A stretch of DNA of 29,852 nucleotides from Desulfotomaculum sp. (GTDB lineage: Bacteria; Bacillota; Desulfotomaculia; Desulfotomaculales; Ammonificaceae): contig DTYU01000053.1 of NCBI GenBank assembly GCA_012961725.1, positions 1 to 29,852 of the forward strand, written 5' to 3'. Shown piece after piece: positions 15,262 through 22,993 of the stretch; positions within the stretch are counted from its first letter, which is position 1, and each line of letters begins with the position of its first letter. Under the pieces are notes generated by a model that was not told the origin of the DNA, ran no database searches, and saw nothing but the letters and a program-made list of their open reading frames with translations. Both the position numbers and the translations under genes were made by a program.

Positions 15262-17884
15262 TCTCCTTGCCCGCCCGGCGGGCCAATTGCTCCCGGACGA
15301 ACGCCAATTCTTCTTCCTTGCTCCTTACCAATCCATCCAGCCTTGCCTGCCAGACCGCGTCGAGCACCTCCCGGTAGAGCGGACCAGGCGGGTACCCCAT
15401 CTCCTTAATATCCTTACCCGTCACCTGGGGTTTACTATCCGTTATGGCCATAAGCACTTCGCGGAAGCGCTCCTGGTATCCTTCCTCACTGAGCAGAACA
15501 AGCAAAAACGGGTAGGCTTCCCGCGGGAGCAGCAGCACCGCGTGGGCAAGCCTGCTTGCCGCAACCGCCTCCCTCACCGTCAGCCTGGCCAAAACCTCCT
15601 GCCAGTCTTGAACCGCGGCCATCACCTTTGCAGCGGTGTTCCGCCCGAAACGATAGCGTTCACAGAGTCCCTGGGCAGACGGGGGATTCGTCCAGTGAAC
15701 CGCAGCAATGAAGTAGCACAGCCACCGTTCGGCGAGGGTTATGCCCCAGGATTCAACGGTCTTTATCGCCTGCGGCAGGTAGGTAAGCACCGCTTCCACC
15801 TCCCAGTGGCTGGCCACCGGAAAGATGAACGGCCAGATGCCGAGTTCCGCGCAGCGGCCGAGGAAACGGGAAGCCTTCTCGTTATCAAGGCAGGGCCGTA
15901 CCTCCCGCCACAACTGCTCCGGTGAAACGCGGCTTAAGATGCCGTCCCGCACCGCCTCGCGCAAAAGTACAAGGGTCTGCCGCTCGATCTGGAAATTAAA
16001 CCGCTCGGCGAGCTGCACCGCCCGCAGCACCCGCAGCGGCTCCTCGAGAAAACTCCGGCTGTGGAGCACCCGGATATAACCGTATTGGAGATCGTCCCGC
16101 CCGCCGAAGTAATCGACAACCTGGCCGAACCTCTCCGGGCTGAGGTCTACCGCAAGCGCGTTAACGGTGAAATCCCGGCGGTAGAGCTCCTGCCGCAGCG
16201 ACGTATCTTCCACCTGCACGCCGAGGGCGTATTCGAAGTACTCCGGCCGCGCCTGAACCACCTTGCCGATACCCCCGTCCCCGAGGAAAAGCGTGGCCGC
16301 CTGCACCCGGGGGTTCCATTTGAATCTTATGCCCAAATCCGCAGCCACGGCCGCCGCCGCTTTCCCTGCGTCACCCTCGACCACCACTGTTACCTCGCGC
16401 CGCTGGAGTCCCAGGAGCAGGTCGCGCACAGATTCCCCTGCGAGAAAGACGCCGCCCCCTGAATCTCTGGCCACAACCCCGGCACGCTCCAAAAACATAA
16501 GGACCGGAGGGGTGAGACCCGTCCGGAGGACCGCGGCGATGTTACGCCGTCCTGTTTGGGTTTGCGCGGGTGCATACAGATGACGAAAGTGGGGCTTGAA
16601 GTCGCGGTGCAGGGTTTTCAGGATATCGGTGCGCGAGATTATGCCGATAAGCTGTCCGCCTTCCACCACCGGCAGCCGGCCGATGTCGTGCTCGATCATC
16701 ATCGCCTGCGCCTCACTGACGGGAAGGTAGGGGTCCACGGTAACAACCCGGTTACTCATGAACGCTTTGACCGGCGCGTGGGAAAGATTGTTGCGCTGCG
16801 CTTTTTCAAGGTCACGGCGGGAGATTATCCCGACCAACTTCCCGTCCCGAACGACCGGCAGGCCGCTGTGGCCGTAACGGAGGATTACCTGCCCGGCCTC
16901 AACGATCTTTGTGCCCGGCGATACCGTCTTAACGGGAGTGGTCATTATTTCGGCCACCGTGAGCGGTGCGAGGATGAACCGCTGTAAAATGCCAACCAGC
17001 TTCCTTACCACCTGGTCAACCGCTGCCCCTCTTATTGATGCCGAGGCCGCCGCCTGATGCCCGCCACCGCCGAAATGCACAAGTGTCCCGCGCACATCTA
17101 CCCCGGGGGTGTTTGAACGCCCTACCATATATACCCGGTCACCCATCTCAACAACGCTGAAAACCGCATCGAGCTGCTCAACTTCACTTAACTTGTGTGT
17201 CAGCAGCGCCAGGCCTTCAAGAAAATCGGGAAGGCGCGCGCTTGTAATCAGGACCTTTACACCGTGAATGAGGTGCCGTTCCGCGTTGATAATAAGCTCC
17301 TTTAAAAGCTCCTTTTGCTCCTTGGTAAGCGGGCGCCCTAAGAAGTCTGCCACTATTGCAAGGTCTGCTCCTCTCGAGAGAAGGAATTCGACAGCAGCAA
17401 CATCCCTGCACGTGGTGCCAGGATAAAGGAGGCTGCCGGTATCCTCATAGATACCCAGCGCCAATACCGTGGCCTCAAAAGGGGACAGCTCTATACCGGC
17501 CTCCCTGATTCTTTCTATTAACAGCGTCGCAGCAGCCCCTACCGGCGCAACCACCTCGAGTGTTCCCCGTACATCCTCTTCGCTGGGGGGATGATGGTCG
17601 TAAATGTGCACTTCTACGTCGGGCCGCTCAAGAAGCGCACGCAAGAGTCCGATCCGCCGCGGGTTCCGGGTGTCAACTAAGATCAGCCGCCGGACTTCGT
17701 TAAGATTAATGTTTTTGGCGTCTTCGATTGACAAGACGTCTTTGTGCAGCGCCAAAAACTCCTCGACGCCGCGGCTCGCCTTACCCGGCATCACCAGGGA
17801 TGCACCCGGATAAAGCCTTTTCGCCGCAACCATTGCGGCCAGGCCGTCAAAATCGGTGATCAGATGGGTGGTGATTATTTCCAT
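15245..17884 (-). CDS. DHH phosphoesterase - CBS pair - poly(A) polymerase/CCA-adding-like fusion with altered active site
   Basis: An 879-residue protein. DHH domain ~1-170: THLITDFDGLAAM, LVDT, YDHH and YEDTG are intact. DHHA1 ~180-305 has HFGGGGHQAAASA. Two CBS domains lie at ~313-430 (IMTTPVKTVSPG, GHSGLPVVRDGKLVGIISR, GRLPVVEGGQLIGIISR). A class II tRNA nucleotidyltransferase-like head and RNA-binding region cover ~450-870 (RRDFTVNALAVDL, EEPLRVLRAVQLAERF). This layout is known from long A-adding/CCA-adding enzymes of Aquifex-like and clostridial bacteria. However, the expected GG-x-VRD reads AGESVRD (E484) and the metal-binding DxD reads EVT (497-499), so nucleotide addition is doubtful, while the phosphoesterase part looks active. 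It overlaps lysA by 10 bp and the M50 gene. Confidence 0.9.
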   Translation of the reverse strand: MEIITTHLITDFDGLAAMVAAKRLYPGASLVMPGKASRGVEEFLALHKDVLSIEDAKNINLNEVRRLILVDTRNPRRIGLLRALLERPDVEVHIYDHHPPSEEDVRGTLEVVAPVGAAATLLIERIREAGIELSPFEATVLALGIYEDTGSLLYPGTTCRDVAAVEFLLSRGADLAIVADFLGRPLTKEQKELLKELIINAERHLIHGVKVLITSARLPDFLEGLALLTHKLSEVEQLDAVFSVVEMGDRVYMVGRSNTPGVDVRGTLVHFGGGGHQAAASASIRGAAVDQVVRKLVGILQRFILAPLTVAEIMTTPVKTVSPGTKIVEAGQVILRYGHSGLPVVRDGKLVGIISRRDLEKAQRNNLSHAPVKAFMSNRVVTVDPYLPVSEAQAMMIEHDIGRLPVVEGGQLIGIISRTDILKTLHRDFKPHFRHLYAPAQTQTGRRNIAAVLRTGLTPPVLMFLERAGVVARDSGGGVFLAGESVRDLLLGLQRREVTVVVEGDAGKAAAAVAADLGIRFKWNPRVQAATLFLGDGGIGKVVQARPEYFEYALGVQVEDTSLRQELYRRDFTVNALAVDLSPERFGQVVDYFGGRDDLQYGYIRVLHSRSFLEEPLRVLRAVQLAERFNFQIERQTLVLLREAVRDGILSRVSPEQLWREVRPCLDNEKASRFLGRCAELGIWPFIFPVASHWEVEAVLTYLPQAIKTVESWGITLAERWLCYFIAAVHWTNPPSAQGLCERYRFGRNTAAKVMAAVQDWQEVLARLTVREAVAASRLAHAVLLLPREAYPFLLVLLSEEGYQERFREVLMAITDSKPQVTGKDIKEMGYPPGPLYREVLDAVWQARLDGLVRSKEEELAFVREQLARRAGKESGAGA

Positions 17885-19182
17885 AGGCGTTTTGGCATCC
17901 TGTCGTTACGTACGAGGTCTTGATAGTCCTCCCGCGCTACAACCTCCTCTGCCTGCCCGTCTCTGACAAGCACCACTGCGGGTCTTGGCAGGCGGTTGTA
18001 GTTCATTGACATGGTGTAGCTATAAGCGCCGGTTGCCGGTACCGCTATTATATCCCCCGGTTCAGGGTAAGGCAGCCTTGCATTATAGATCAGGATGTCC
18101 CCCGATTCGCAGCACTTACCAGCGATAGTGACGGTGGCTCGAGCCTCCTCATTCATCCGGTTGGCAATCACCGCCTCGTACCGCGCCTGATAAAGCGCCG
18201 GCCGCGGGTTGTCGTTCATCCCGCCGTCCACGGCTACATAGATCCGGACGCCCGGAATCTCTTTGACCACTCCCACGGTATAGAGCGTGGTCCCGGCGGG
18301 TCCGGCAATGGAACGGCCGGGCTCAACCACTATCCGGGGCAGGGGAAGACCTGCCGCGGCGGCGGCCTCCTCCACCGCCTCAACTAAAGCCGCCGCATAC
18401 TCTTCGATCGCAGGCGGGTTATCGCCGCTGGCGTAGTAGATGCCGAGCCCGCCGCCCAAGTTGAGTTCTTCCAAGGTCCACCCGCTGTCAGCCCGGATCC
18501 CTGCCGCAAAATTAACCAGCACCCGGGCGGCATCACAAAAGGGCGCGAGTTCAAAGATCTGGGAGCCGATGTGACAGTGAAGTCCCACTAACCGTAAATG
18601 CGGCGAAGCAAGCGCCTGGCGAATGGCGGCCTGTGCCTGGCCCGTCTCTATCGCCAGACCGAACTTGGAATCAATCTGCCCTGTGCGGATGTACTCATGG
18701 GTGTGTGCCTCTATGCCGGGGGTGAGCCGGAGGAGGATCTCCGCTTCAACTCCCGTTTCACCTGCCAGGCGGTCGAGCAGCCCGAGTTCCTGAATACTGT
18801 CTACCACGAACCTCCCGACGCCGGCCTCCAGCCCCTGCAGGATCTCTTCCGCCGACTTGTTGTTGCCGTGGAAATAGATGCGCGCGGGAGGAAACCCGGC
18901 ATGCAGTGCGGTGTAAAGCTCCCCCCCGGAGACAACATCGAGGTAAAGCCCCTCCTCATCCACTAGCCGGCAAACAGCGGTACAGAGCAGCGCCTTTCCC
19001 GCATAGACAACCCGGTTACCGGAACCGAAGGCCTTGCGGTAGCGGCGGCAGTTATCGCGGAAAAGGGCTTCGTCGACCACGTAAAGCGGGGTGCCGAATT
19101 CTCTGGCAAGGGTTGTTGTGCTTACCCCCCCGATCTCTAAGTGTCCGGCCTCATTTACCCGTGCCGTTCCGCGCAAATACAT
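17875..19182 (-). CDS. lysA: Diaminopimelate decarboxylase
   Basis: Last step of lysine synthesis: PLP-dependent decarboxylation of meso-diaminopimelate. It is an alanine-racemase-fold type III PLP enzyme of 435 residues. The Schiff-base lysine is K63 in VVYAGKALL. Other blocks are GLYLDVVSGGELYTAL, GLHCHIGSQI, LNLGGGLGIYY, VVEPGRSIAGPAG and the substrate-binding CCESGDIL, followed by ATGAYSYTMSMNYNRLPRP. The ATG at 19182 lies 9 bp after trpB2. Its 3' end overlaps the next gene by 10 bp. No lysine riboswitch was seen in the short gap before it. Confidence 0.96.
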   Translation of the reverse strand: MYLRGTARVNEAGHLEIGGVSTTTLAREFGTPLYVVDEALFRDNCRRYRKAFGSGNRVVYAGKALLCTAVCRLVDEEGLYLDVVSGGELYTALHAGFPPARIYFHGNNKSAEEILQGLEAGVGRFVVDSIQELGLLDRLAGETGVEAEILLRLTPGIEAHTHEYIRTGQIDSKFGLAIETGQAQAAIRQALASPHLRLVGLHCHIGSQIFELAPFCDAARVLVNFAAGIRADSGWTLEELNLGGGLGIYYASGDNPPAIEEYAAALVEAVEEAAAAAGLPLPRIVVEPGRSIAGPAGTTLYTVGVVKEIPGVRIYVAVDGGMNDNPRPALYQARYEAVIANRMNEEARATVTIAGKCCESGDILIYNARLPYPEPGDIIAVPATGAYSYTMSMNYNRLPRPAVVLVRDGQAEEVVAREDYQDLVRNDRMPKRLWK

Positions 19183-19191
19183 AGACTCCGC

Positions 19192-20547
19192 CTACTCCGC
19201 CTTGCGCAACCGCATAAGCGACCGCTGCAGCTCTTCCTCCGGCAGGGCGTAGTCCTGGATCTTTCCGGAAAGGTAAGCGTCATATGCGGACAGGTCGAAG
19301 TGCCCGTGACCGCTGAGATTGAAAAGAATAATCCGCGCTTCGCCCGCCTCCCGGGCTTGCAGCGCCTCGTCGATCACGCACTTTATTGCGTGCGCCGATT
19401 CCGGTGCAGGTACTATTGCTTCCGCCCGGGCAAACCTGATGGCTGCCTCAAAAACCTCCGGCTGCCCGCAGGCCTTCGCTTCGATGAAGCCGTCCGCCAC
19501 CAACTGGCAGAGCAGCGGCGCATCACCGTGGTATCTCAGTCCTCCGGCGTGGATGGCCGGCGGGATAAAGTCCTTTCCTAAGGTGTACATGTAAAGAAGG
19601 GGGGTGAGACCTGCCACATCGCCGAAATCATACGTGTGAAGCCCGCGCGTCAGCGTAGGACAGGCGGTCGGTTCAACGGCAACAAAGCGGGCTTTCGTTT
19701 TCCCGGCCAGCCGGTCCTGCAAGAACGGGAAGCAGAACCCCGCATAGTTTGACCCGCCGCCCACACAACCGACCACCACGTCGGGATACTCTCCCGCCTT
19801 CTCCATCTGCAGTTTGCTCTCCAGCCCGACCACCGTCTGGTGAAGCAGCACGTGGTTGAGCACACTCCCGAGCGAATAGTTCGTATCGGTATGGGTGGCC
19901 GCGTCCTCCACGGCCTCGCTGATGGCAATCCCAAGGCTTCCCGGCGAATCCGGGTCGCCCGCTAAGATCGCTCGGCCCGACCGGGTTTGGTCACTCGGGC
20001 TCGCCAATACCCTCGCACCGAAAACCTCCATTATGATACGCCGGTACGGCTTCTGCTGATAACTGACCTTTACCATGTAGACGGTGCAGCCAAGCCCAAA
20101 GAAGTTGCAGGCCATCGCAAGCGCGCTTCCCCACTGACCTGCTCCGGTCTCCGTCGCCAGCCGCTTAATCCCGGCCTGCTTATTGTAATAGGCCTGGGGT
20201 ACCGCCGTATTCAGCTTATGGCTCCCGGCCGGGCTTACTCCCTCATACTTGTAGTAAATGTGTGCCGGGGTATCGAGCGCCTTCTCTAAGCGCAGCGCTC
20301 TGATCAGGGGGGTTGGACGCCACAACCGGTAGATTGCCAAAACCTCTTCCGGTATCCTCACCCACCGCTCCCGCGCTACTTCCTGTTTGATAAGCCCCAT
20401 TGGGAAGATGGGGGCTAGATCCTCCGGTACCACCGGCTGCCCGGTGGCCGGATGAAGCGGCGGTTTCGGCAGCCTGGGCATGTCTGCCTGGATGTTGTAC
20501 CAGGCGGTAGGCAACTCTTTCTCGGACAGCAAAACTTTGGTATCCAC
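19192..20547 (-). CDS. trpB: Tryptophan synthase beta chain, TrpB2 type
   Basis: TrpB makes tryptophan from indole (or indole delivered by TrpA) and serine. The 451-residue length, the N-terminal extension (PTAWYNIQADMPRLPKPPLHP) and RPTPLIRALRLEKAL mark the longer TrpB2 subtype rather than canonical TrpB1. The PLP lysine is K111 in AGSHKLNTA. Other blocks are ATETGAGQWGSALAMA, the phosphate-binding VGCVGGGSNYAG and NLSGHGHFDL near the end. GTG 20547 with GAGGGGAG upstream is the start. There is no trpA nearby, so it probably salvages free indole or works with a distant TrpA (inference). It heads the operon with lysA; no T-box or trp attenuator was recognised upstream. Confidence 0.94.
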   Translation of the reverse strand: MDTKVLLSEKELPTAWYNIQADMPRLPKPPLHPATGQPVVPEDLAPIFPMGLIKQEVARERWVRIPEEVLAIYRLWRPTPLIRALRLEKALDTPAHIYYKYEGVSPAGSHKLNTAVPQAYYNKQAGIKRLATETGAGQWGSALAMACNFFGLGCTVYMVKVSYQQKPYRRIIMEVFGARVLASPSDQTRSGRAILAGDPDSPGSLGIAISEAVEDAATHTDTNYSLGSVLNHVLLHQTVVGLESKLQMEKAGEYPDVVVGCVGGGSNYAGFCFPFLQDRLAGKTKARFVAVEPTACPTLTRGLHTYDFGDVAGLTPLLYMYTLGKDFIPPAIHAGGLRYHGDAPLLCQLVADGFIEAKACGQPEVFEAAIRFARAEAIVPAPESAHAIKCVIDEALQAREAGEARIILFNLSGHGHFDLSAYDAYLSGKIQDYALPEEELQRSLMRLRKAE

Positions 20548-20988
20548 GAATTCAACTCCCCTCAGAATAGTTCAACCTTATACTGACCCGGCACTCAGCA
20601 GATTCTTTGAGGCTGGGAGGCTGCTACTTCATTTAGGCTAAGGAAGGTTTGTTATTCGAAGCTCAAAAGCCACGCTGAGCGCCGGGGGGTCCGTTCATGG
20701 TTCACGGTTCACGGTTTGGGTTTATGGTTATGGACCCCTCGCATAGACTGATGAAACGGGTCTGTTTTTCATATAAACTAATTGTAGGATAAAACTCCTT
20801 CTTGGGCAAGACTTGTCCTTAAATGCCCAACAGTCTGTAGATTTTTCAGGAATTCTTTGATAGAATACAAGCTAAGAGCCCGTCGAGGCAAGCAGCGGCT
20901 TCTCGAAAAACGGGGAATCCCCATACGATCTCATAAAACAGAACGTATATGAACCCGGACTGGAAGGGGGAGGAGGTGAAGAGAACTG
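20548..20988. other. 441-bp gene-free stretch between divergent trpB2 and a small membrane-peptide gene
   Basis: No convincing gene lies here. It holds the heptamer repeat in a hairpin at 20686-20738; an inverted repeat TTGGGCA (20802-20808) / TGCCCAA (20824-20830) with a 15-base spacer, which could be an operator; and GGGGAATCCCC at 20912-20922. CATACGAT at 20922-20929 resembles the -10 box of the mother-cell sporulation sigma factor, but no matching -35 box was found. No T-box specifier motifs were recognised on the trpB2 side. Confidence 0.5.
20686..20738. repeat. Heptamer repeat (GTTCACG-like) enclosed by a 7-bp inverted repeat
   Basis: GTTCATG at 20693 is followed by two copies of GTTCACG at 20700 and 20707, then three decayed units up to 20734. 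The array lies between GGGGTCC (20686-20692) and GGACCCC (20732-20738), which can pair. Confidence 0.65.
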
Positions 20989-21144
20989 ATGCTGGAGTCG
21001 TTAAGAAGATTTCTGGAGGATGAAAGCGGCATAATGGCAAAAGGCCCAATGGACGCTTGGGAGGTAGGGTTCCTCCTCTTGGCGATCGCCGGGGTCGGGG
21101 CGATGATCGGTCTTGGCTTCTTAGCTGCTATAATTCCGGGTTAG
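20989..21144 (+). CDS. 51-residue single-span membrane peptide
   Basis: The ATG at 20989 is preceded by a strong AGGAGGTGA, with somewhat long spacing (about 13 bases). The product has a short charged head (MLESLRRFLEDESG), then a single hydrophobic helix (VGFLLLAIAGVGAMIGLGFL) and ends AAIIPG. A good terminator follows 57 bp after the stop, so a stand-alone transcript is likely. I do not recognise a family. Such peptides often modulate a membrane protein or are made in sporulation, but nothing here shows the role. It is the only plus-strand gene between the toxin pair and the right end. Confidence 0.65.
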   Translation: MLESLRRFLEDESGIMAKGPMDAWEVGFLLLAIAGVGAMIGLGFLAAIIPG

Positions 21145-21200
21145 CAGGTCAACAGATAATATTCGATAGATGATGTGAGTAATTCTTTTATGAAGTTACG

Positions 21201-21241
21201 TAAGGGCTCCTAAGGATAATGCGGGAAGCCCTTACTTTTTT
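21201..21241 (+). terminator. Rho-independent terminator of the small membrane-peptide gene
   Basis: TAAGGGCT (21201-21208) pairs with AGCCCTTA (21227-21234), followed by TTTTTT (21236-21241). The last codons and stop of the converging hyuB gene lie inside this element. Confidence 0.8.
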
Positions 21242-22988
21242 GGGTGCTGGAGGGCACGGCTCTGTGCTTATCCCGCTTTTCGCAAGTCTTTTCGATATCA
21301 ACCTGAAAATCCTCGGTTAGAACCACGCCGTATTCCTCGGCCGCCGCATCCCTTGATACGAGGCCGTCGATCACATCCTGCCGCACAGCCTCGGGAGGCC
21401 TCAAAAAAGGGTTCCCGAACCCGCCTCCGCCGGCCGTCTCTAAAAGAATGGCCGTACCCTTGGATACCGCGCTTGTGAATTTCCCCGGCATCTCCGCCCA
21501 CCCGCCGTCCGGGGCTTTCAGCAGACAGCGGGCGGTTTTCCCCGGGCGGCCGCCTTCCAAGCCCCATGGAGTGATGGTGCACCGTTCAGTGCTCACGGAG
21601 ACTGTGGCATCCTCTAAAACCGTGATTTCGCGCACCAGCCCGGTCCCGCCCCTGAACTCACCCGGTCCGCCGGAGTCGGGTACCAGCCCGTATCGCTCCA
21701 CCATTAGAGGATAGCTCATTTCGATAACCTCGACCGGGGTGTTGAGGGTGTTGGTCATGTTTACGTGCACCCCGTCCATCCCATCCTGACCGCGCTTGGC
21801 CCCTTGGCCGCCCCCGTACGTTTCCACATATGAGTAATAACGCTGCCGGATCCCCTTCCCCCCGATCGTAAAGTTGCTCATGCTTCCCGTCCCTGCAGCC
21901 GTCACCTTGTGCGGGACGGCCTGCGCCAGGGCTCCGAGCACCACGTCGGCTATTCGCTGGGCGGTGTTTATGTTCGCGTGTGCCACCGGTGCCGGGAAAC
22001 GAGGGTTGACCAGGGTACCGGTTGGTGTTACCACCTCCACCAGCCGCGCAATTCCGTCACTGGCCGGCAGGTCGGGGTCCAAGACCGCCTTGACGGCAAA
22101 ATAGACGCAGGCCAGTGCAACGCCCCTGGTGGCGTTAACGGGGCCCTTGGCCTGCGGGCTGGTACCGGTAAAGTCCACGCTGATACCCCGCTCCTTGATC
22201 TTTAAGCTCGCCGTTATCTTAAGCAGGTCGCCGGTAAGCCCGTCCCCTTCAAGATAGTCGCTGAAGCAATAGCTCCCCGCCGGCACATCCCTCAGTGCCG
22301 CGAGAAACCGCCGTTCCCCATAGTTGATCACTTCACGCATGTAATCCCCGAGCATCTCGACCCCCGTTTTTTGAGCCAGTTCCTGAAGTCTTTTGCAACC
22401 CACCCGGTTGGCCGACAACTGCGCCTCGATGTCGCCGTAAAACTCTTCCGCCGTCCGGACGTTATGCGCTAAGACATCAAGCAGTTCCCGGTTGAGGCGC
22501 CCGCCGCTGCACAACTTCACCGGAGGAATCCTGACCCCTTCCTGGAAGATCTCCGTAGCCGCCGTAGACATGCTGCCCGGCACCATCCCGCCCACATCGA
22601 CGTGGTGGGCCAGGTTCGCAACGATGGCCAGCAGGCGGCCCCTTACAAAAACCGGTGATATGATGCAGATGTCCGGCAGGTGGGAACCGCTGACATATGG
22701 ATCATTGATGATTACGGCGTCACCGGGTGCAAGCCTGTCGGCCGGAAATATCTCCAGTACCTTCCTGACCACGGTGGGCATCAGGCCGAGATGCAACGGG
22801 ATGTGTTCGGCCTGCGCAACCAGGGCTCCATCGGGTGTGTATACGGCAGTGGAACAGTCGCGCCGGTCTTTGATGTTCGGGGAAAAGGCGGTACGCGTAA
22901 GCGTAACCCCCATCTCCTCCGCAACCGACTGGATTGCGTTCCTCAAAACCTCGAGGGTAATCGGATCGATCTTGGTTTCATCCTTCAT
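21210..22988 (-). CDS. Hydantoinase B/oxoprolinase family protein (HyuB)
   Basis: HyuB-type subunits pair with HyuA in ATP-dependent opening of hydantoin or 5-oxoproline rings; related pairs serve acetone or acetophenone carboxylases. Family blocks: IDPITLEVLRNAIQSVAEEM, SPNIKDRRDCSTAVYTPDG, INDPYVSGSHLPDICIISPV, HHVDVGGMVPGSMS and, late, DSGGPGEFRGGTGLVREI. The ATG at 22988 gives 592 residues; ATG 22997, which overlaps the hyuA stop, is also possible. The two genes overlap or abut and are clearly one operon. The C-terminal tail after about residue 560 (ATP-free, Lys-rich, ending KGFPHYP) is encoded in the converging terminator. The substrate cannot be told from sequence, and no third carboxylase subunit is in the window. 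Confidence 0.9.
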   Translation of the reverse strand: MKDETKIDPITLEVLRNAIQSVAEEMGVTLTRTAFSPNIKDRRDCSTAVYTPDGALVAQAEHIPLHLGLMPTVVRKVLEIFPADRLAPGDAVIINDPYVSGSHLPDICIISPVFVRGRLLAIVANLAHHVDVGGMVPGSMSTAATEIFQEGVRIPPVKLCSGGRLNRELLDVLAHNVRTAEEFYGDIEAQLSANRVGCKRLQELAQKTGVEMLGDYMREVINYGERRFLAALRDVPAGSYCFSDYLEGDGLTGDLLKITASLKIKERGISVDFTGTSPQAKGPVNATRGVALACVYFAVKAVLDPDLPASDGIARLVEVVTPTGTLVNPRFPAPVAHANINTAQRIADVVLGALAQAVPHKVTAAGTGSMSNFTIGGKGIRQRYYSYVETYGGGQGAKRGQDGMDGVHVNMTNTLNTPVEVIEMSYPLMVERYGLVPDSGGPGEFRGGTGLVREITVLEDATVSVSTERCTITPWGLEGGRPGKTARCLLKAPDGGWAEMPGKFTSAVSKGTAILLETAGGGGFGNPFLRPPEAVRQDVIDGLVSRDAAAEEYGVVLTEDFQVDIEKTCEKRDKHRAVPSSTQKSKGFPHYP

Positions 22989-22993
22989 CCTTT

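Noticed and set aside
14948..15925. Plus-strand frame of 325 codons across the M50 and DHH-fusion genes
   Set aside because: It spans the ends of two well-supported genes on the other strand and has no family likeness.
20548..20800. T-box or trp leader upstream of trpB2
   Set aside because: The characteristic T-box sequence that pairs with the tRNA acceptor end, and a Trp specifier loop, were not found by eye on the minus strand.
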